A stretch of 64,000 bases of DNA, taken from the NCBI RefSeq assembly GCF_019602855.1, contig NZ_CP080768.1, forward strand, positions 124,001 through 188,000, given 5' to 3'. This DNA is from Cupriavidus pinatubonensis. GTDB lineage: Bacteria; Pseudomonadota; Gammaproteobacteria; Burkholderiales; Burkholderiaceae. Numbering within the stretch: position 1 is the first letter of the stretch; each line of letters starts with the position of its first letter. The translations under genes and the position numbers were made by a program. Below, in pieces: positions 35,710-43,640 of this stretch. Below the pieces are notes generated by a model. That model was not told the origin of the DNA, did not search any database, and was given only the letters and a program-made list of their open reading frames with translations.

Positions 35710-36000
35710 CTGTTACCCCCGGAGTTGATAGGAAGATACAGTCTGCCAGAATTTGTCCTCCGAGCAAGTGCCGTATTCGGAATCCGCCGGGTGCAACTAA
35801 CCGCCTGGACGCACAACCGTGCGGCAAACCCCCCCGGATTTTCTCAATCTGGTCGATTGCTCGGCCTGGGCCGAGTCGTGGGCGGCAAAGCCGCCAGAAG
35901 ACGAGCGCACCGCGGGGGAGGGGCCTTAGACTCGGACGCTCACCGTGAGTCCACCGGCAAATCCAGCCATGCCCAAGGTAGAGGGGGACACGGCGGATTC

Positions 36001-36903
36001 TCACTTCTGTCGTGACTTGCCTCCTGCCCGCGACGGCGACGCCTGGTCTTCGCGCGGGGTTTGATTTGAGGCAGCGACTGGCTCCTCGCTTGTGCCTTCC
36101 AGGTGGGCACGCAGCTCTTTCAATTCAGCCTGAGCCCCGGCGGCCAAGCCGACCGCCTCGGTAAGCCGGCCCTGCACGGCCTGATAGGCAGCGTGGGCCT
36201 CCACCAGATCCTTTCGGGTCTCAGCTTCCCTCGTCTCCGCTGCGCCCAGTCGCAATTCAGCGCGCTGACGGGCGGCCTCTTCCGCCACTCGCTGCGCTTC
36301 CGCAACTGCCGCGGCTTTCTCCACCCCGGCTCGCAGGCTCTGTTCACTTGCCAGTTGGGTGCGCAAGGCTGCCACCTCGGCCTCCAGGCGAGGCACTGCT
36401 TCTAGACGGAGCTCTGCCCGAGCTAGGGCTTGTCGGACGCTGGCCAGTTCCTCCTGCTGACGAACGGCGTCCTGGCTTAGCCGTGTGATCTCGGCAGTTT
36501 GCTCGGCGGCCTTGCCTGCTGCCGTGTCGCGCTCGGTGCTGACAGCCACGAGCTGCTGGGCCAACTCATCGCGCTCCGCCTCCAGTGCCTCGCCGTTGGT
36601 CGCGATCACCGCGAGTTCACCTAGCGCCTGGGCAAGTGCAGCCTCAGCGTCAGCCGCTGCCTCATCTGCAACCTTCGAAAGTTCGGCGCCCAGTGCGGCG
36701 AGCAGCCGGGCGTTCGGTTCACTGATTTTGCGAGGCATCGGCTTCTGCTGGGCCTGCCAGGTCGACAAATGGCGATGGATCGTGTTCATGCTGCCGGTGC
36801 CAAGCCGCTCACGCACGGCGGTCAGCGTCGGCTTTAATTGCTCGGCGATGAGCGCATCGGCGGCGGCTGCCACCTGCTCGTAGGAGATTCCTTGACGGGC
36901 CAT
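36001..36903 (-). CDS. kfrA: KfrA-family plasmid DNA-binding protein
   Basis: A 300-residue KfrA protein. The N-terminal domain (about 1-80: GISYEQVAAAADALIAEQLKPTLTAVRERLG, then SMNTIHRHLSTWQAQ) holds the helix-turn-helix, and residues about 95-270 form a very long Ala/Glu/Arg-rich coiled coil. KfrA proteins of broad-host plasmids repress their own promoter and aid stable inheritance. ATG 36903 is chosen because it begins the conserved domain. A perfect inverted repeat lies 26 nt upstream. Confidence 0.85.
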   Translation of the reverse strand: MARQGISYEQVAAAADALIAEQLKPTLTAVRERLGTGSMNTIHRHLSTWQAQQKPMPRKISEPNARLLAALGAELSKVADEAAADAEAALAQALGELAVIATNGEALEAERDELAQQLVAVSTERDTAAGKAAEQTAEITRLSQDAVRQQEELASVRQALARAELRLEAVPRLEAEVAALRTQLASEQSLRAGVEKAAAVAEAQRVAEEAARQRAELRLGAAETREAETRKDLVEAHAAYQAVQGRLTEAVGLAAGAQAELKELRAHLEGTSEEPVAASNQTPREDQASPSRAGGKSRQK

Positions 36904-36928
36904 ATCGTATTGCCACTCCGAGATTATC

Positions 36929-36957
36929 CGTATCGTATTAAAGGACACTACGATACG
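36929..36957. promoter_or_regulatory. Operator upstream of kfrA
   Basis: CGTATCGTA and TACGATACG form a perfect 9-bp inverted repeat with an 11-nt spacer. A partial copy (ATATCGTAT) overlaps the kfrA start. This is the expected place for KfrA self-repression; binding is inferred. Confidence 0.65.
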
Positions 36958-37128
36958 AAATGACAGAGAGATGGGACAATTCTCGACCTGGGGCGAGTCC
37001 GTGGGCGGCAAAAGCCACCACAGACTGAGTGCCGTTGGCCGAGGGGAGAGGGCACAACAGCTCGCCTATTCGGAATATTTGCGCTATAAAAGAAGCAACT
37101 TCGAAATTTCGGCAACATTTATAGTGCA

Positions 37129-37446
37129 ATGAAGGTTGCGACTCCTTACTCTTTCCAGACCGAAGAAGCCCTACGAACGATCGGCGCCGGTATCCGGACG
37201 GCCAGGCTCCGCCGCGGCGAGTCAACGGCTCTGGCTGCTCAGCGGACGGGGGTCACGCGGAACACCTGGGCCCGTCTTGAGGACGGCAGTCCTGGCGTGG
37301 CCACAGGTCTGCTGATCGAAGCTCTCCTCGTATACGGCTTTGACAGACAGGTCTTCGCGCTGGCCTCACCCGAGGCCGACGAACTCGGCAATCGCCTGGA
37401 CCGGCAACGACTCCCTAAAAAAGGAACTTCACGTGCCAAGGTCTGA
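37129..37446 (+). CDS. hipB: HipB-like helix-turn-helix antitoxin
   Basis: A 105-residue XRE-type DNA-binding protein. The helix-turn-helix spans about residues 18-60 (IGAGIRTARLRRGES, AAQRTGVTRNTWARLEDGSPG). It overlaps the start of a HipA-type kinase by 14 bp, the classical order of type II hipBA modules, so it is probably the antitoxin and operon repressor. The C-terminal tail is basic. Confidence 0.8.
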   Translation: MKVATPYSFQTEEALRTIGAGIRTARLRRGESTALAAQRTGVTRNTWARLEDGSPGVATGLLIEALLVYGFDRQVFALASPEADELGNRLDRQRLPKKGTSRAKV

Positions 37447-38797
37447 CCTGCGCGCGAAAAGCGTTGAATCCCCCCTCTACGTTTATACCGCCATAGACAG
37501 GCGCCTCGTCTGGGTCGGCACGCTAAACCTTGACGACAGCAGTGGGGAAGTGCCCAGGCCGATCCTCGCGGACTTCCGCTACGCGCCCTCGTACTTGGCA
37601 AGCCCCGCGGCTTACCCATTGGATCCTATCAACTTGCCGTTGCGAGACGAGGTGTTTCGCACGACCAGCCGCTTCCATGTGCTGGGCGCCCTGTTCGACG
37701 CGGCACCGGATGCGTGGGGGCGCAGTGTCATTCGGGCCGACAACGCGGGCCTCATGCCCAGCGAGCGGGAGGTTTTCGTGCGTGGCCGCGGCCTGGGTGT
37801 CGGCAGTCTGCTGTTCGCGCCCCAGATGCTCGACGAAGCGGTGGATCTTGCCAGCCTTCCGCAGGCTTCCGCGCACGTGGCCGGGTTCGAGGAGATCCAG
37901 ACAGTCGAAGCCGTACTGGCCACCATCGATGAAGGCGGCCAGGTGGACGATGCATGGCGGGATCTGCTGGCCAGCTCGTGGGACATTGGTGGGGCCAGGC
38001 CGAAGACGATCGTACGAGACCAGGCCGGCGAACTGTGGATTGCCAAGTTTCCTCGGGCGCGGGACTCCTTTGATCGGCAACGGGTCGAATGGGCAAACCT
38101 GGAAATGGCACGTGACATCGGCATGGACGTGCCCCAGGCCCAATTGATTGAGGGCCGATTTGGTGCGGTGCTCCTCGTGCACCGGTTTGACCGCGCCGTG
38201 GAGGGGCAGGGCACTTCGCGCCGCCACTATCTTAGCGCCGCGTCCCTGATCAGCCCATCGCCTTCGTTCGACAAGCGTGACATGGACCGGCCGCAGGGCG
38301 TGGCCACGTTCTCGTATGCCCGAGTCGCTGACGTGATCAAGCGGATCTCGTCGAGCCCCGCGCGGGATCTGCAGGAACTTTACGCCCGGATGGTCCTGAA
38401 CGTGGCGATCCATAACACCGATGACCATCTGAAAAACACCGGGTTTCTCAAGCATGAGGACGGCCGCACCGGACGCTATCGCCTATCACCGCTGTTCGAC
38501 GTGGTCACCCAGGAAGGCAGTGCCAAACACATGCTGCACATCGGTCCAGTCGGGCGCGAGAGCAGCTTTGACAATGCCCTCGCCGGCGCCGCTCGCATGA
38601 GCATCAAGCCGAAAGCCGCCCAGGAGATCATTGGCCGTGTCCAGGACGTGACCAGCCGCCGGCACGACTACTACGCGCGCGCAGGCCTAACTGACAGGGA
38701 GATCGAAGTCATCGATCGTTGCATGAGCGCCTGGCACCTGCTCGAGGACTTCGAGGAGGATCCAGACCATGTGCCGGCGGCCAGGCCGCGGGGGTAG
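37433..38797 (+). CDS. hipA: HipA-family serine/threonine kinase toxin
   Basis: A 454-residue HipA-type kinase. The N-terminal subdomain (about 10-110, FDAAPDAWGRSVI) is followed by the kinase core: GGARPKTIV ATP-loop region, the catalytic stretch NVAIHNTDDHLKN (about 322-334) and the metal-binding LSPLFDVV. HipA toxins phosphorylate a tRNA synthetase or other target and are held by HipB. The start is GTG at 37433 with AAGGAA upstream, giving an overlap with hipB. The gene appears intact. On a plasmid it probably serves maintenance. Confidence 0.85.
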   Translation: MPRSDLRAKSVESPLYVYTAIDRRLVWVGTLNLDDSSGEVPRPILADFRYAPSYLASPAAYPLDPINLPLRDEVFRTTSRFHVLGALFDAAPDAWGRSVIRADNAGLMPSEREVFVRGRGLGVGSLLFAPQMLDEAVDLASLPQASAHVAGFEEIQTVEAVLATIDEGGQVDDAWRDLLASSWDIGGARPKTIVRDQAGELWIAKFPRARDSFDRQRVEWANLEMARDIGMDVPQAQLIEGRFGAVLLVHRFDRAVEGQGTSRRHYLSAASLISPSPSFDKRDMDRPQGVATFSYARVADVIKRISSSPARDLQELYARMVLNVAIHNTDDHLKNTGFLKHEDGRTGRYRLSPLFDVVTQEGSAKHMLHIGPVGRESSFDNALAGAARMSIKPKAAQEIIGRVQDVTSRRHDYYARAGLTDREIEVIDRCMSAWHLLEDFEEDPDHVPAARPRG

Positions 38798-38827
38798 CGT
38801 CAGCGCGATCGTCCCGCGCCCAAGCTA

Positions 38828-39076
38828 TTACCGCAATGTGAAGCGCACCGTCAGTGCATCGAGGGCAATCCACGGGCCGACAGCCAGGCGAAGCAGCTGT
38901 CCGTCATCCCAGTAAGACAGGTAATCAGGGCGCCATTTCAAGGCCCGCAGGTAGCGCGCTTCAACGCCGGCGATCACGAGGCCTCCAGCAGTCGCAGCGA
39001 CCGCATCACAGGCCAGGCGCAACTCCTCGCTGTCTTCGCCAAAGTAGTGCGCTTCGAGAAATATCGTCGTGGGCAT
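38828..39076 (-). CDS. Small protein under a LexA-type box
   Basis: An 82-residue protein of unknown function (begins MPTTIFLEAHYFGEDSEEL). No signal peptide. ATG 39076 is used; an in-frame TTG at 39088 is an alternative, and neither has a clear ribosome site. A perfect LexA-type box lies about 25 nt upstream, so the gene is likely induced by DNA damage. Next to it, on the same strand, is a DNA ligase gene. A repair-related role is suggested by context only. Confidence 0.55.
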   Translation of the reverse strand: MPTTIFLEAHYFGEDSEELRLACDAVAATAGGLVIAGVEARYLRALKWRPDYLSYWDDGQLLRLAVGPWIALDALTVRFTLR

Positions 39077-39100
39077 GTCGTAGGGCAACGCATTCGAATA

Positions 39101-39116
39101 CTGTATAAATATACAG
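39101..39116. promoter_or_regulatory. LexA-type SOS box in a 32-bp palindrome
   Basis: CTGTATAAATATACAG fits the CTGT-N8-ACAG consensus exactly and is embedded in a 32-bp palindrome (39093-39124; 15-bp perfect arms with a 2-nt centre). It lies just upstream of the leftward gene at 38828-39076. Confidence 0.75.
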
Positions 39117-39270
39117 TATTCGAAGCAGATCTATCCATACTCACGTCAGGTTCGTCGATCGACCTCAGAGCAGAGCGGGATGCGCTGACAAACTGCTTCG
39201 CGGTCTGTTTCACTTTCCAGTCTTTGCCGACCATGCAGGCGTCGATCCATGTTGCTTTGTGCTGGGCGCG

Positions 39271-39906
39271 TCAGATCTCCCGGTGGAATCGGCCCGGCGG
39301 CGTCGAGCCTGGTCGCTTGATCTTGAGCCAGTCCGGCGACTCGCCCGCGACATACAGGCTGCCAGCCCGCTTGGCCACCACGCCCTCCAGTTTTAGGCCC
39401 AGCACGGCGTCATAGAGCCAGGCGCCATCCTCCACGCTCTCCACGAAAAGAACGCCAGGTACGCCTGCGAGCAGAGTCTGGAGCCGCGCTTTGCGATCCT
39501 CATAGGGCAGGCCACGTACGTCGCGCCCGTCATGCATGACAAGGTCGAACGCACAAAGAACCACACCATCAGCGCCGGGATACCAGCGCCGGCGCAGGGC
39601 GCGCTTGTGCAGGCGATTGAAGTCCGCGCGCCCCAGCTCATCGAGCACCGCTACCTCGCCATCCAGGATGTGGGCGCCGGGCGGCAGGTGCGCGAGCGCG
39701 ACGCCCAGCTCAGGGAACCAGGTCGTTGCGTCAGTCCCGCCGCGCGTCTTCAGCGCAAACGGTGCCGTAGCCACAAGCATGCGGTATCCGTCGTACTTCA
39801 GCTCAAAGTGCCAGGAGCCATAGCGCGGCAGCACCTTGCTGCGCACGGCCAGCATGGGCTGTACGTCCTGGATGGTAATGGGAAGGGACGGGGAATGGCG
39901 CGGCAT
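39271..39906 (-). CDS. Minimal ATP-dependent DNA ligase (adenylation domain only)
   Basis: A 211-residue protein matching the nucleotidyltransferase domain of LigD-type ATP-dependent DNA ligases. Motif I ELKYDGYRM (Lys about 37), motif III LDGEVAVLD, motif IV EGVVAKR and motif V WLKIKRP are all present. The protein stops just after motif V, so the OB-fold domain is missing. Family members without an OB domain are rare and may need a partner. Ku is encoded 18 kb away. The IS element ends 38 nt upstream of ATG 39906 and may cut it from its promoter. Confidence 0.8.
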   Translation of the reverse strand: MPRHSPSLPITIQDVQPMLAVRSKVLPRYGSWHFELKYDGYRMLVATAPFALKTRGGTDATTWFPELGVALAHLPPGAHILDGEVAVLDELGRADFNRLHKRALRRRWYPGADGVVLCAFDLVMHDGRDVRGLPYEDRKARLQTLLAGVPGVLFVESVEDGAWLYDAVLGLKLEGVVAKRAGSLYVAGESPDWLKIKRPGSTPPGRFHREI

Positions 39907-39934
39907 GGCCGCAGGATTGCGCCGGCCCGAGCGG

Positions 39935-39944
39935 CGTGCAATCG
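39935..39944 (+). repeat. Left target-site duplication of the IS
   Basis: CGTGCAATCG, repeated at 41385-41394, directly abuts the left end of the element. A 10-bp duplication is normal for IS4-type elements. Confidence 0.85.
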
Positions 39945-41384
39945 CAATCCACCCAACATAAGCGACGCCCAAATAGGCATCAAAAAGCCTTGTAAGTAGC
40001 ATGTCGATGAGGTTTGTGGCGAGGCGGACGTGGCTTAGCGCGATCCGGCCTCACGCGATGGGTACGTGTTGCGATCAAGGCCAAGGTCTCATTCAGAGCA
40101 GCCTTGGCCCAGCGCAAGCCGAGCAGCACCGCTGACAGGACAGGTTTGAGAGCGGTGATGGCGAAGGTTCGGTTGATGCGATGATCAGAGTCAATTTCAT
40201 GTTCCTGCGCGGCGCTGAGGCAGCAGAGGGCGTGAAGGTTGTCGCTGAGGATTTTGGCGCCGAAGTCCTGCCTGGCGGCCAACTGCGAGAGGCCGGACAG
40301 ATGTTCGAGTGCCATACGGTGTTTGAGGCGTTTAAAGGCCTCCTCCAGGCGCCAGCGCTGGTGATAGAGATCGCGGAAGGTGGTGGCCGGATGACGGCGC
40401 CTGTCGAGCAGATTGGTGATGAGCACGCGTACCTTGCCGGCTGGCGAGATCTGTCGGATCAGCCGGACGGTCTGCGGGACGGCCGCACACTCATAGTCGC
40501 GCGCGTCATTGCGAGTTGGGGCCGGGAGCGTGACGATGCCCTCGGCCCGGCCGGAGCGGATGAAGTGTCGCACGGCGGTAAAGCCGCTGCCGTCGGCTCG
40601 CATGCAGAAAGGGATGTTTCGTTGGTTGAGCACGGCCACCAGCCAGCGGGCTGGGTAGCCGCGGTCGAGGAGAAGCAAGTCGTTGGATTGCAGGCGGTCC
40701 AGATGCTCGAACAAGATCTGACGCTCGTTCTCGTGCACGCTGTGCAATGAGGCGGTGAGCATGATCTCGGCCTCGGGCAGGTACAGGCCGAAGGCGAGTT
40801 GATCGCGGGTGGCGGCTCGAGGGAGATGGCTGCGGCGGATGGCAAAACGCAGGTGTGAGGCGTCCGCGGCGACCAGCCGAAAGCCATGCCAGCGCGGCAA
40901 ATGTTTGGAGACGTGCTGAAGCAGCCAGTCATTGAGGTGAGCAAAGACATCGCCGCTGAGTTTGCTGCGAGCCTGGGCGAACGCTTGTTCACTGACGCCT
41001 CGGCACAAGGTATTTTGGCGGGCGAGTGCGGCGAAGAATTGATCGAGTTCGGCTTGTACCCCCATGCGCAAGTTGCCAAGCATGAAGGCGATCAGTGTTG
41101 GGAGGGTGAGCTTACGCTGACGGGTGAATGCAGCCGGATGTTCGGCATGACGGGCAAGTTCGCGAAAGACCTGGGTGTGCAGATATTGGGTAAGCGTAGC
41201 AAACAGATCGGACAGGGGCATCAGAGCCAAGCGAGGATCGAGAAATGATCCTCTATTGGCCGCCGCCCTGCTTGCGCTAAACAACCAGCGCAAGCAGGGC
41301 GGCGGCCACTCGAACCTCGTCACCTGTCAAGCGTTGTTGGCGGGAATTGCGATTTTTTCTTGACGGCTTATCTTGGGTTGATTG
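39945..41384 (-). mobile_element. IS4-family insertion sequence, 1440 bp, complete
   Basis: The element is bounded by imperfect 19-bp terminal inverted repeats: CAATCCACCCAACATAAGC at the left and CAATCAACCCAAGATAAGC at the right (on the complementary strand). A 10-bp direct duplication flanks both ends. One transposase gene fills it. The ends and duplication are intact, so the insertion is recent or at least undegraded. It sits directly upstream of the ligase gene. Confidence 0.9.
39980..41221 (-). CDS. IS4-family DDE transposase
   Basis: A 413-residue DDE transposase of the IS4 family. The catalytic residues are seen as VAADASHLRF (first Asp), LLLLDRGYPARW (second Asp with the family Y) and HQRWRLEEAFKRLKHRM, the YREK-like Glu signature. 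The start at 41221 (MPLSDLFATL) is chosen; the open frame extends upstream to 41323. It ends 35 nt from the left terminal repeat. It appears intact and may be active. Confidence 0.85.
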   Translation of the reverse strand: MPLSDLFATLTQYLHTQVFRELARHAEHPAAFTRQRKLTLPTLIAFMLGNLRMGVQAELDQFFAALARQNTLCRGVSEQAFAQARSKLSGDVFAHLNDWLLQHVSKHLPRWHGFRLVAADASHLRFAIRRSHLPRAATRDQLAFGLYLPEAEIMLTASLHSVHENERQILFEHLDRLQSNDLLLLDRGYPARWLVAVLNQRNIPFCMRADGSGFTAVRHFIRSGRAEGIVTLPAPTRNDARDYECAAVPQTVRLIRQISPAGKVRVLITNLLDRRRHPATTFRDLYHQRWRLEEAFKRLKHRMALEHLSGLSQLAARQDFGAKILSDNLHALCCLSAAQEHEIDSDHRINRTFAITALKPVLSAVLLGLRWAKAALNETLALIATRTHRVRPDRAKPRPPRHKPHRHATYKAF

Positions 41385-41394
41385 CGTGCAATCG
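41385..41394 (+). repeat. Right target-site duplication of the IS
   Basis: CGTGCAATCG, the partner of 39935-39944, directly follows the right end of the element. Confidence 0.85.
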
Positions 41395-42376
41395 GCGCCT
41401 GTCCTACAGTTGAGGAAGTGACTAATTAGCGGCTAGGTCAATAAGTCGCGATTACAATCGAATGCTTGACCCCTGTTAGCAAGGACCGTAGCATTGCCTG
41501 CGATGTTGTGAAAAACACATCAGTAGGACACCGGCCTAGATCGCGCTAACGAACCAGACCGGTGCGCCGGTGTTATTGCGGGAAGTAGTGGAGGATGATG
41601 ATTAGGATGCCGACCAGGGCAACGTACTGATTAACGTCTTTCAATATGAAATACCTCGTTTTCAAATAACACCATTAACCAGGGCCTGGCCGGTGCGCTA
41701 ACACCGGCCATGTTCTGGCCCCACCAGACTGTTCGGCCCGGCCGAACTCAGCCGCATCATATCCCTTTCCGAATTTTCCTCGTAGGCGGTTTTGTAACGA
41801 GGAAAGAAAACGTCGGTCGGAATCGATCAGCTGGGCCCGAGTATATTGGAAGAAATCCAGAAGACCAGTCTTGACAAGCGTGGTTGCGACACGCGGATGA
41901 CAAGTGCGGCAGAGACAAATTCGCAGAAACGCTTTAATAGACAAGAGATTCTGCTAAGTCGCTCGCAAGCGCACATTTTTTGGAAATTTTTTTTATCCGT
42001 GCGGCGCGCCCGATAGCCCCACACCAGCATGGGGTTTGACAAGCGGGTGCAGATCCTCCGGGCGACGAAGCATACGGATCTTTGCTGCGAGGTAGAGATT
42101 GGGGGGGCGTATGCCCGCCGGCTGGAGACGCTGCGCGTCATTGGTCGCAGCAAGACAGGGCCACCGGGGTGCGGCGCGGTGGCTGGCGGTGTCCATCAAA
42201 CGCGCAAGACGCTTCTGTGCCCAGCGTATGCTGGGGCGCGACATCGACGGTCGCGCTTTGCATGGCTGGCGGCACGGCAGCCGACAAAAGCCCGCCGCCG
42301 GCAAGAAGCCGCCGAAGGCCTGACGTCCTCGATGTGTTCTATGCTCAAGGCAAAGATCGCCAAGAGGGATTGATGC
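41395..42376. other. Gene-poor stretch after the IS
   Basis: About 1 kb with only weak coding signals. It holds a tiny hydrophobic frame (41573-41644, minus), a TTG-start frame of 89 residues (41675-41944, minus) without a ribosome site, and a possible 74-residue basic frame (42099-42323, plus) just after a run of seven G at 42103. The last two may be decayed genes. A GC-rich inverted repeat (ACACCGG/CCGGTGT) lies around 41527-41574. Confidence 0.4.
41573..41644 (-). CDS. Possible 23-residue membrane peptide
   Basis: A tiny frame with start TTG at 41644, stop TAA, and GAGG 9 nt before the start encodes MKDVNQYVALVGILIIILHY and three more residues. It is one strongly hydrophobic helix with a charged lead, the shape of a small membrane peptide or type I toxin. 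No antisense RNA was identified. Low confidence. Confidence 0.3.
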   Translation of the reverse strand: MKDVNQYVALVGILIIILHYFPQ

Positions 42377-42619
42377 ATGGACACTCCGCACCTGGACGAA
42401 CTGCTGCAGTTCCGCGCCGACTGGTTTCAGCTGCCGGACTGGCCGCCCGAGGTCGGACGAACCGTGCAGATGGCCTACCTGATGGGCATGGAGGATCTGT
42501 ATGCCCGCCTGATGGCCGCCTACCGGGACAATGACCTCGAAGGGCTGTATGCCGTGCTCGATGCGCTCGGCAAGCAAGCCCGCCGGCGCCTCGCCGAACT
42601 CGAAGCCAAGGGCGACTGA
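42377..42619 (+). CDS. Small hypothetical protein, 80 residues
   Basis: An 80-residue, mostly helical protein (begins MDTPHLDELLQFRADWF; ends in a charged helix LDALGKQARRRLAELEAKGD). ATG 42377 follows a GAGGGATTGATGC stretch. It has no known motif. Composition and start look genuine. It is isolated between the IS remnant region and a leftward pair of small genes. Confidence 0.55.
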   Translation: MDTPHLDELLQFRADWFQLPDWPPEVGRTVQMAYLMGMEDLYARLMAAYRDNDLEGLYAVLDALGKQARRRLAELEAKGD

Positions 42620-42699
42620 TGCGCGCCCCTCCCGGTGGTTATGCGCATTGAACATAACGGTTCTTCTGCGAAATGTTATGATTACTGCACGTATGCTGT

Positions 42700-42867
42700 T
42701 CAATCGGTACAGCTAACCGAGGCCGGGTTAGCTGCGACGCGGTGCCGGGTTTCGCAGTCGATGGCCCCGGAACTCACCAGGATGGCGTAGAGGATGCCGA
42801 TCGCGGCAGGGATCGCAATGAACGGGTTGTGGGTCACGAAGACGTACAAAAGCTTCAGGAATTCCAT
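42700..42867 (-). CDS. Small membrane protein, 55 residues
   Basis: A 55-residue frame starting at ATG 42867, only 6 nt after the stop of the gene ending at 42874, which supports translation. The N-terminal 33 residues (MEFLKLLYVFVTHNPFIAIP, then AAIGILYAILV) form one membrane helix. The tail is short and polar with two cysteines. Function unknown; it is probably the partner of the upstream 93-residue protein. Confidence 0.45.
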   Translation of the reverse strand: MEFLKLLYVFVTHNPFIAIPAAIGILYAILVSSGAIDCETRHRVAANPASVSCTD

Positions 42868-42873
42868 GAGGTC

Positions 42874-43155
42874 TCACAGTGCGTCCAACTTCGCCAGTTC
42901 TGTCTTAGCCCAGTCCTGAAACGCCCGAATCTTGGCGCGCAGCTGCTCGAACTCGGCCCCATCTCCCACCGGCGTTGCGCACGACAGCAGCAGATTCCAG
43001 GCGCCGGCCGCGCGGGCATGGTTGTTCAGGATCGAGCGACGGTTCTGCATCATGTGGATCTTGAACTCGTCCAACATGGGCGCCTTCATGTCGACGCCGT
43101 CGCGCCAATTGTCGATGAGGATTTCAACAGCTTGGGGGGCAATGTCGATTTGCAT
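42874..43155 (-). CDS. Hypothetical protein, 93 residues
   Basis: A 93-residue helical protein (MQIDIAPQAVEILIDNWRDG...; ending in FQDWAKTELAKLDAL). The start at 43155 is preferred over in-frame upstream codons because it begins the conserved-looking sequence. It lies upstream of, and almost touches, a small membrane protein gene. No domain was recognised. Confidence 0.55.
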   Translation of the reverse strand: MQIDIAPQAVEILIDNWRDGVDMKAPMLDEFKIHMMQNRRSILNNHARAAGAWNLLLSCATPVGDGAEFEQLRAKIRAFQDWAKTELAKLDAL

Positions 43156-43244
43156 GGGCGCGAGCATACCGCCAAGGACCCGGCCGCACAAATACTGGTG
43201 GTATGTAATGCTCTTGCAGCCTTCAGATACCGCTCTTCCCAGCT

Positions 43245-43640
43245 ATGAATGACCATCTGTTCGTCTGGTTCTATCCGCCACCTGGCCACGACCCGCTGCT
43301 CTGCGGTCGACTGGACCTGATTGGTGGCCGGCAGTGCCTGTTTTCCTATGCGCCGGAGTATTTGAACCGGTCAAATGCTATCGCCCTGTGTCCTGACTTG
43401 CCATTGCTCGAACGGCAGTACGTCGCGTCCGCTGGCGTAGAGATGCATCCGATCTTCGAGGATGCTGGACCAGATCGCTGGGGGCGGCGCGTCATGGATC
43501 TGGCTGTAAATCCGCGCCGGCGCGCGGCTATCGACTACCTCGCCCTCGCCGGTGTCGACCGCATCGGTGCCCTCGGCTTTTCGGGGTCCGGAGAGAGCTC
43601 CCCAGTCAGAGGCGCGCCGCCGGTCCACCGCGGCGCTTGA
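43245..43640 (+). CDS. HipA N-terminal subdomain (HipS-like or 5' part of a broken hipA)
   Basis: A 131-residue frame matching the N-terminal subdomain of HipA kinases: FEDAGPDRWGRRVMDL aligns with FDAAPDAWGRSVI of the intact HipA at 37433, and GVDRIGALGFSGSGE with its GLGVGSLLFAP. It stops exactly between the N-subdomain and the kinase core. In frame 2 the same DNA continues as ELPSQRRAAGPPRRLIEAAR, a natural-looking link, so a one-base frameshift near 43585-43600 is likely. The alternative is a true split as in HipS-HipT systems. There is no HipB gene next to it. Confidence 0.6.
   Translation: MNDHLFVWFYPPPGHDPLLCGRLDLIGGRQCLFSYAPEYLNRSNAIALCPDLPLLERQYVASAGVEMHPIFEDAGPDRWGRRVMDLAVNPRRRAAIDYLALAGVDRIGALGFSGSGESSPVRGAPPVHRGA

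Noticed and set aside
41993..42703. A leftward 236-residue frame
   Set aside because: It is antisense to the 80-residue gene at 42377 and has shadow composition.
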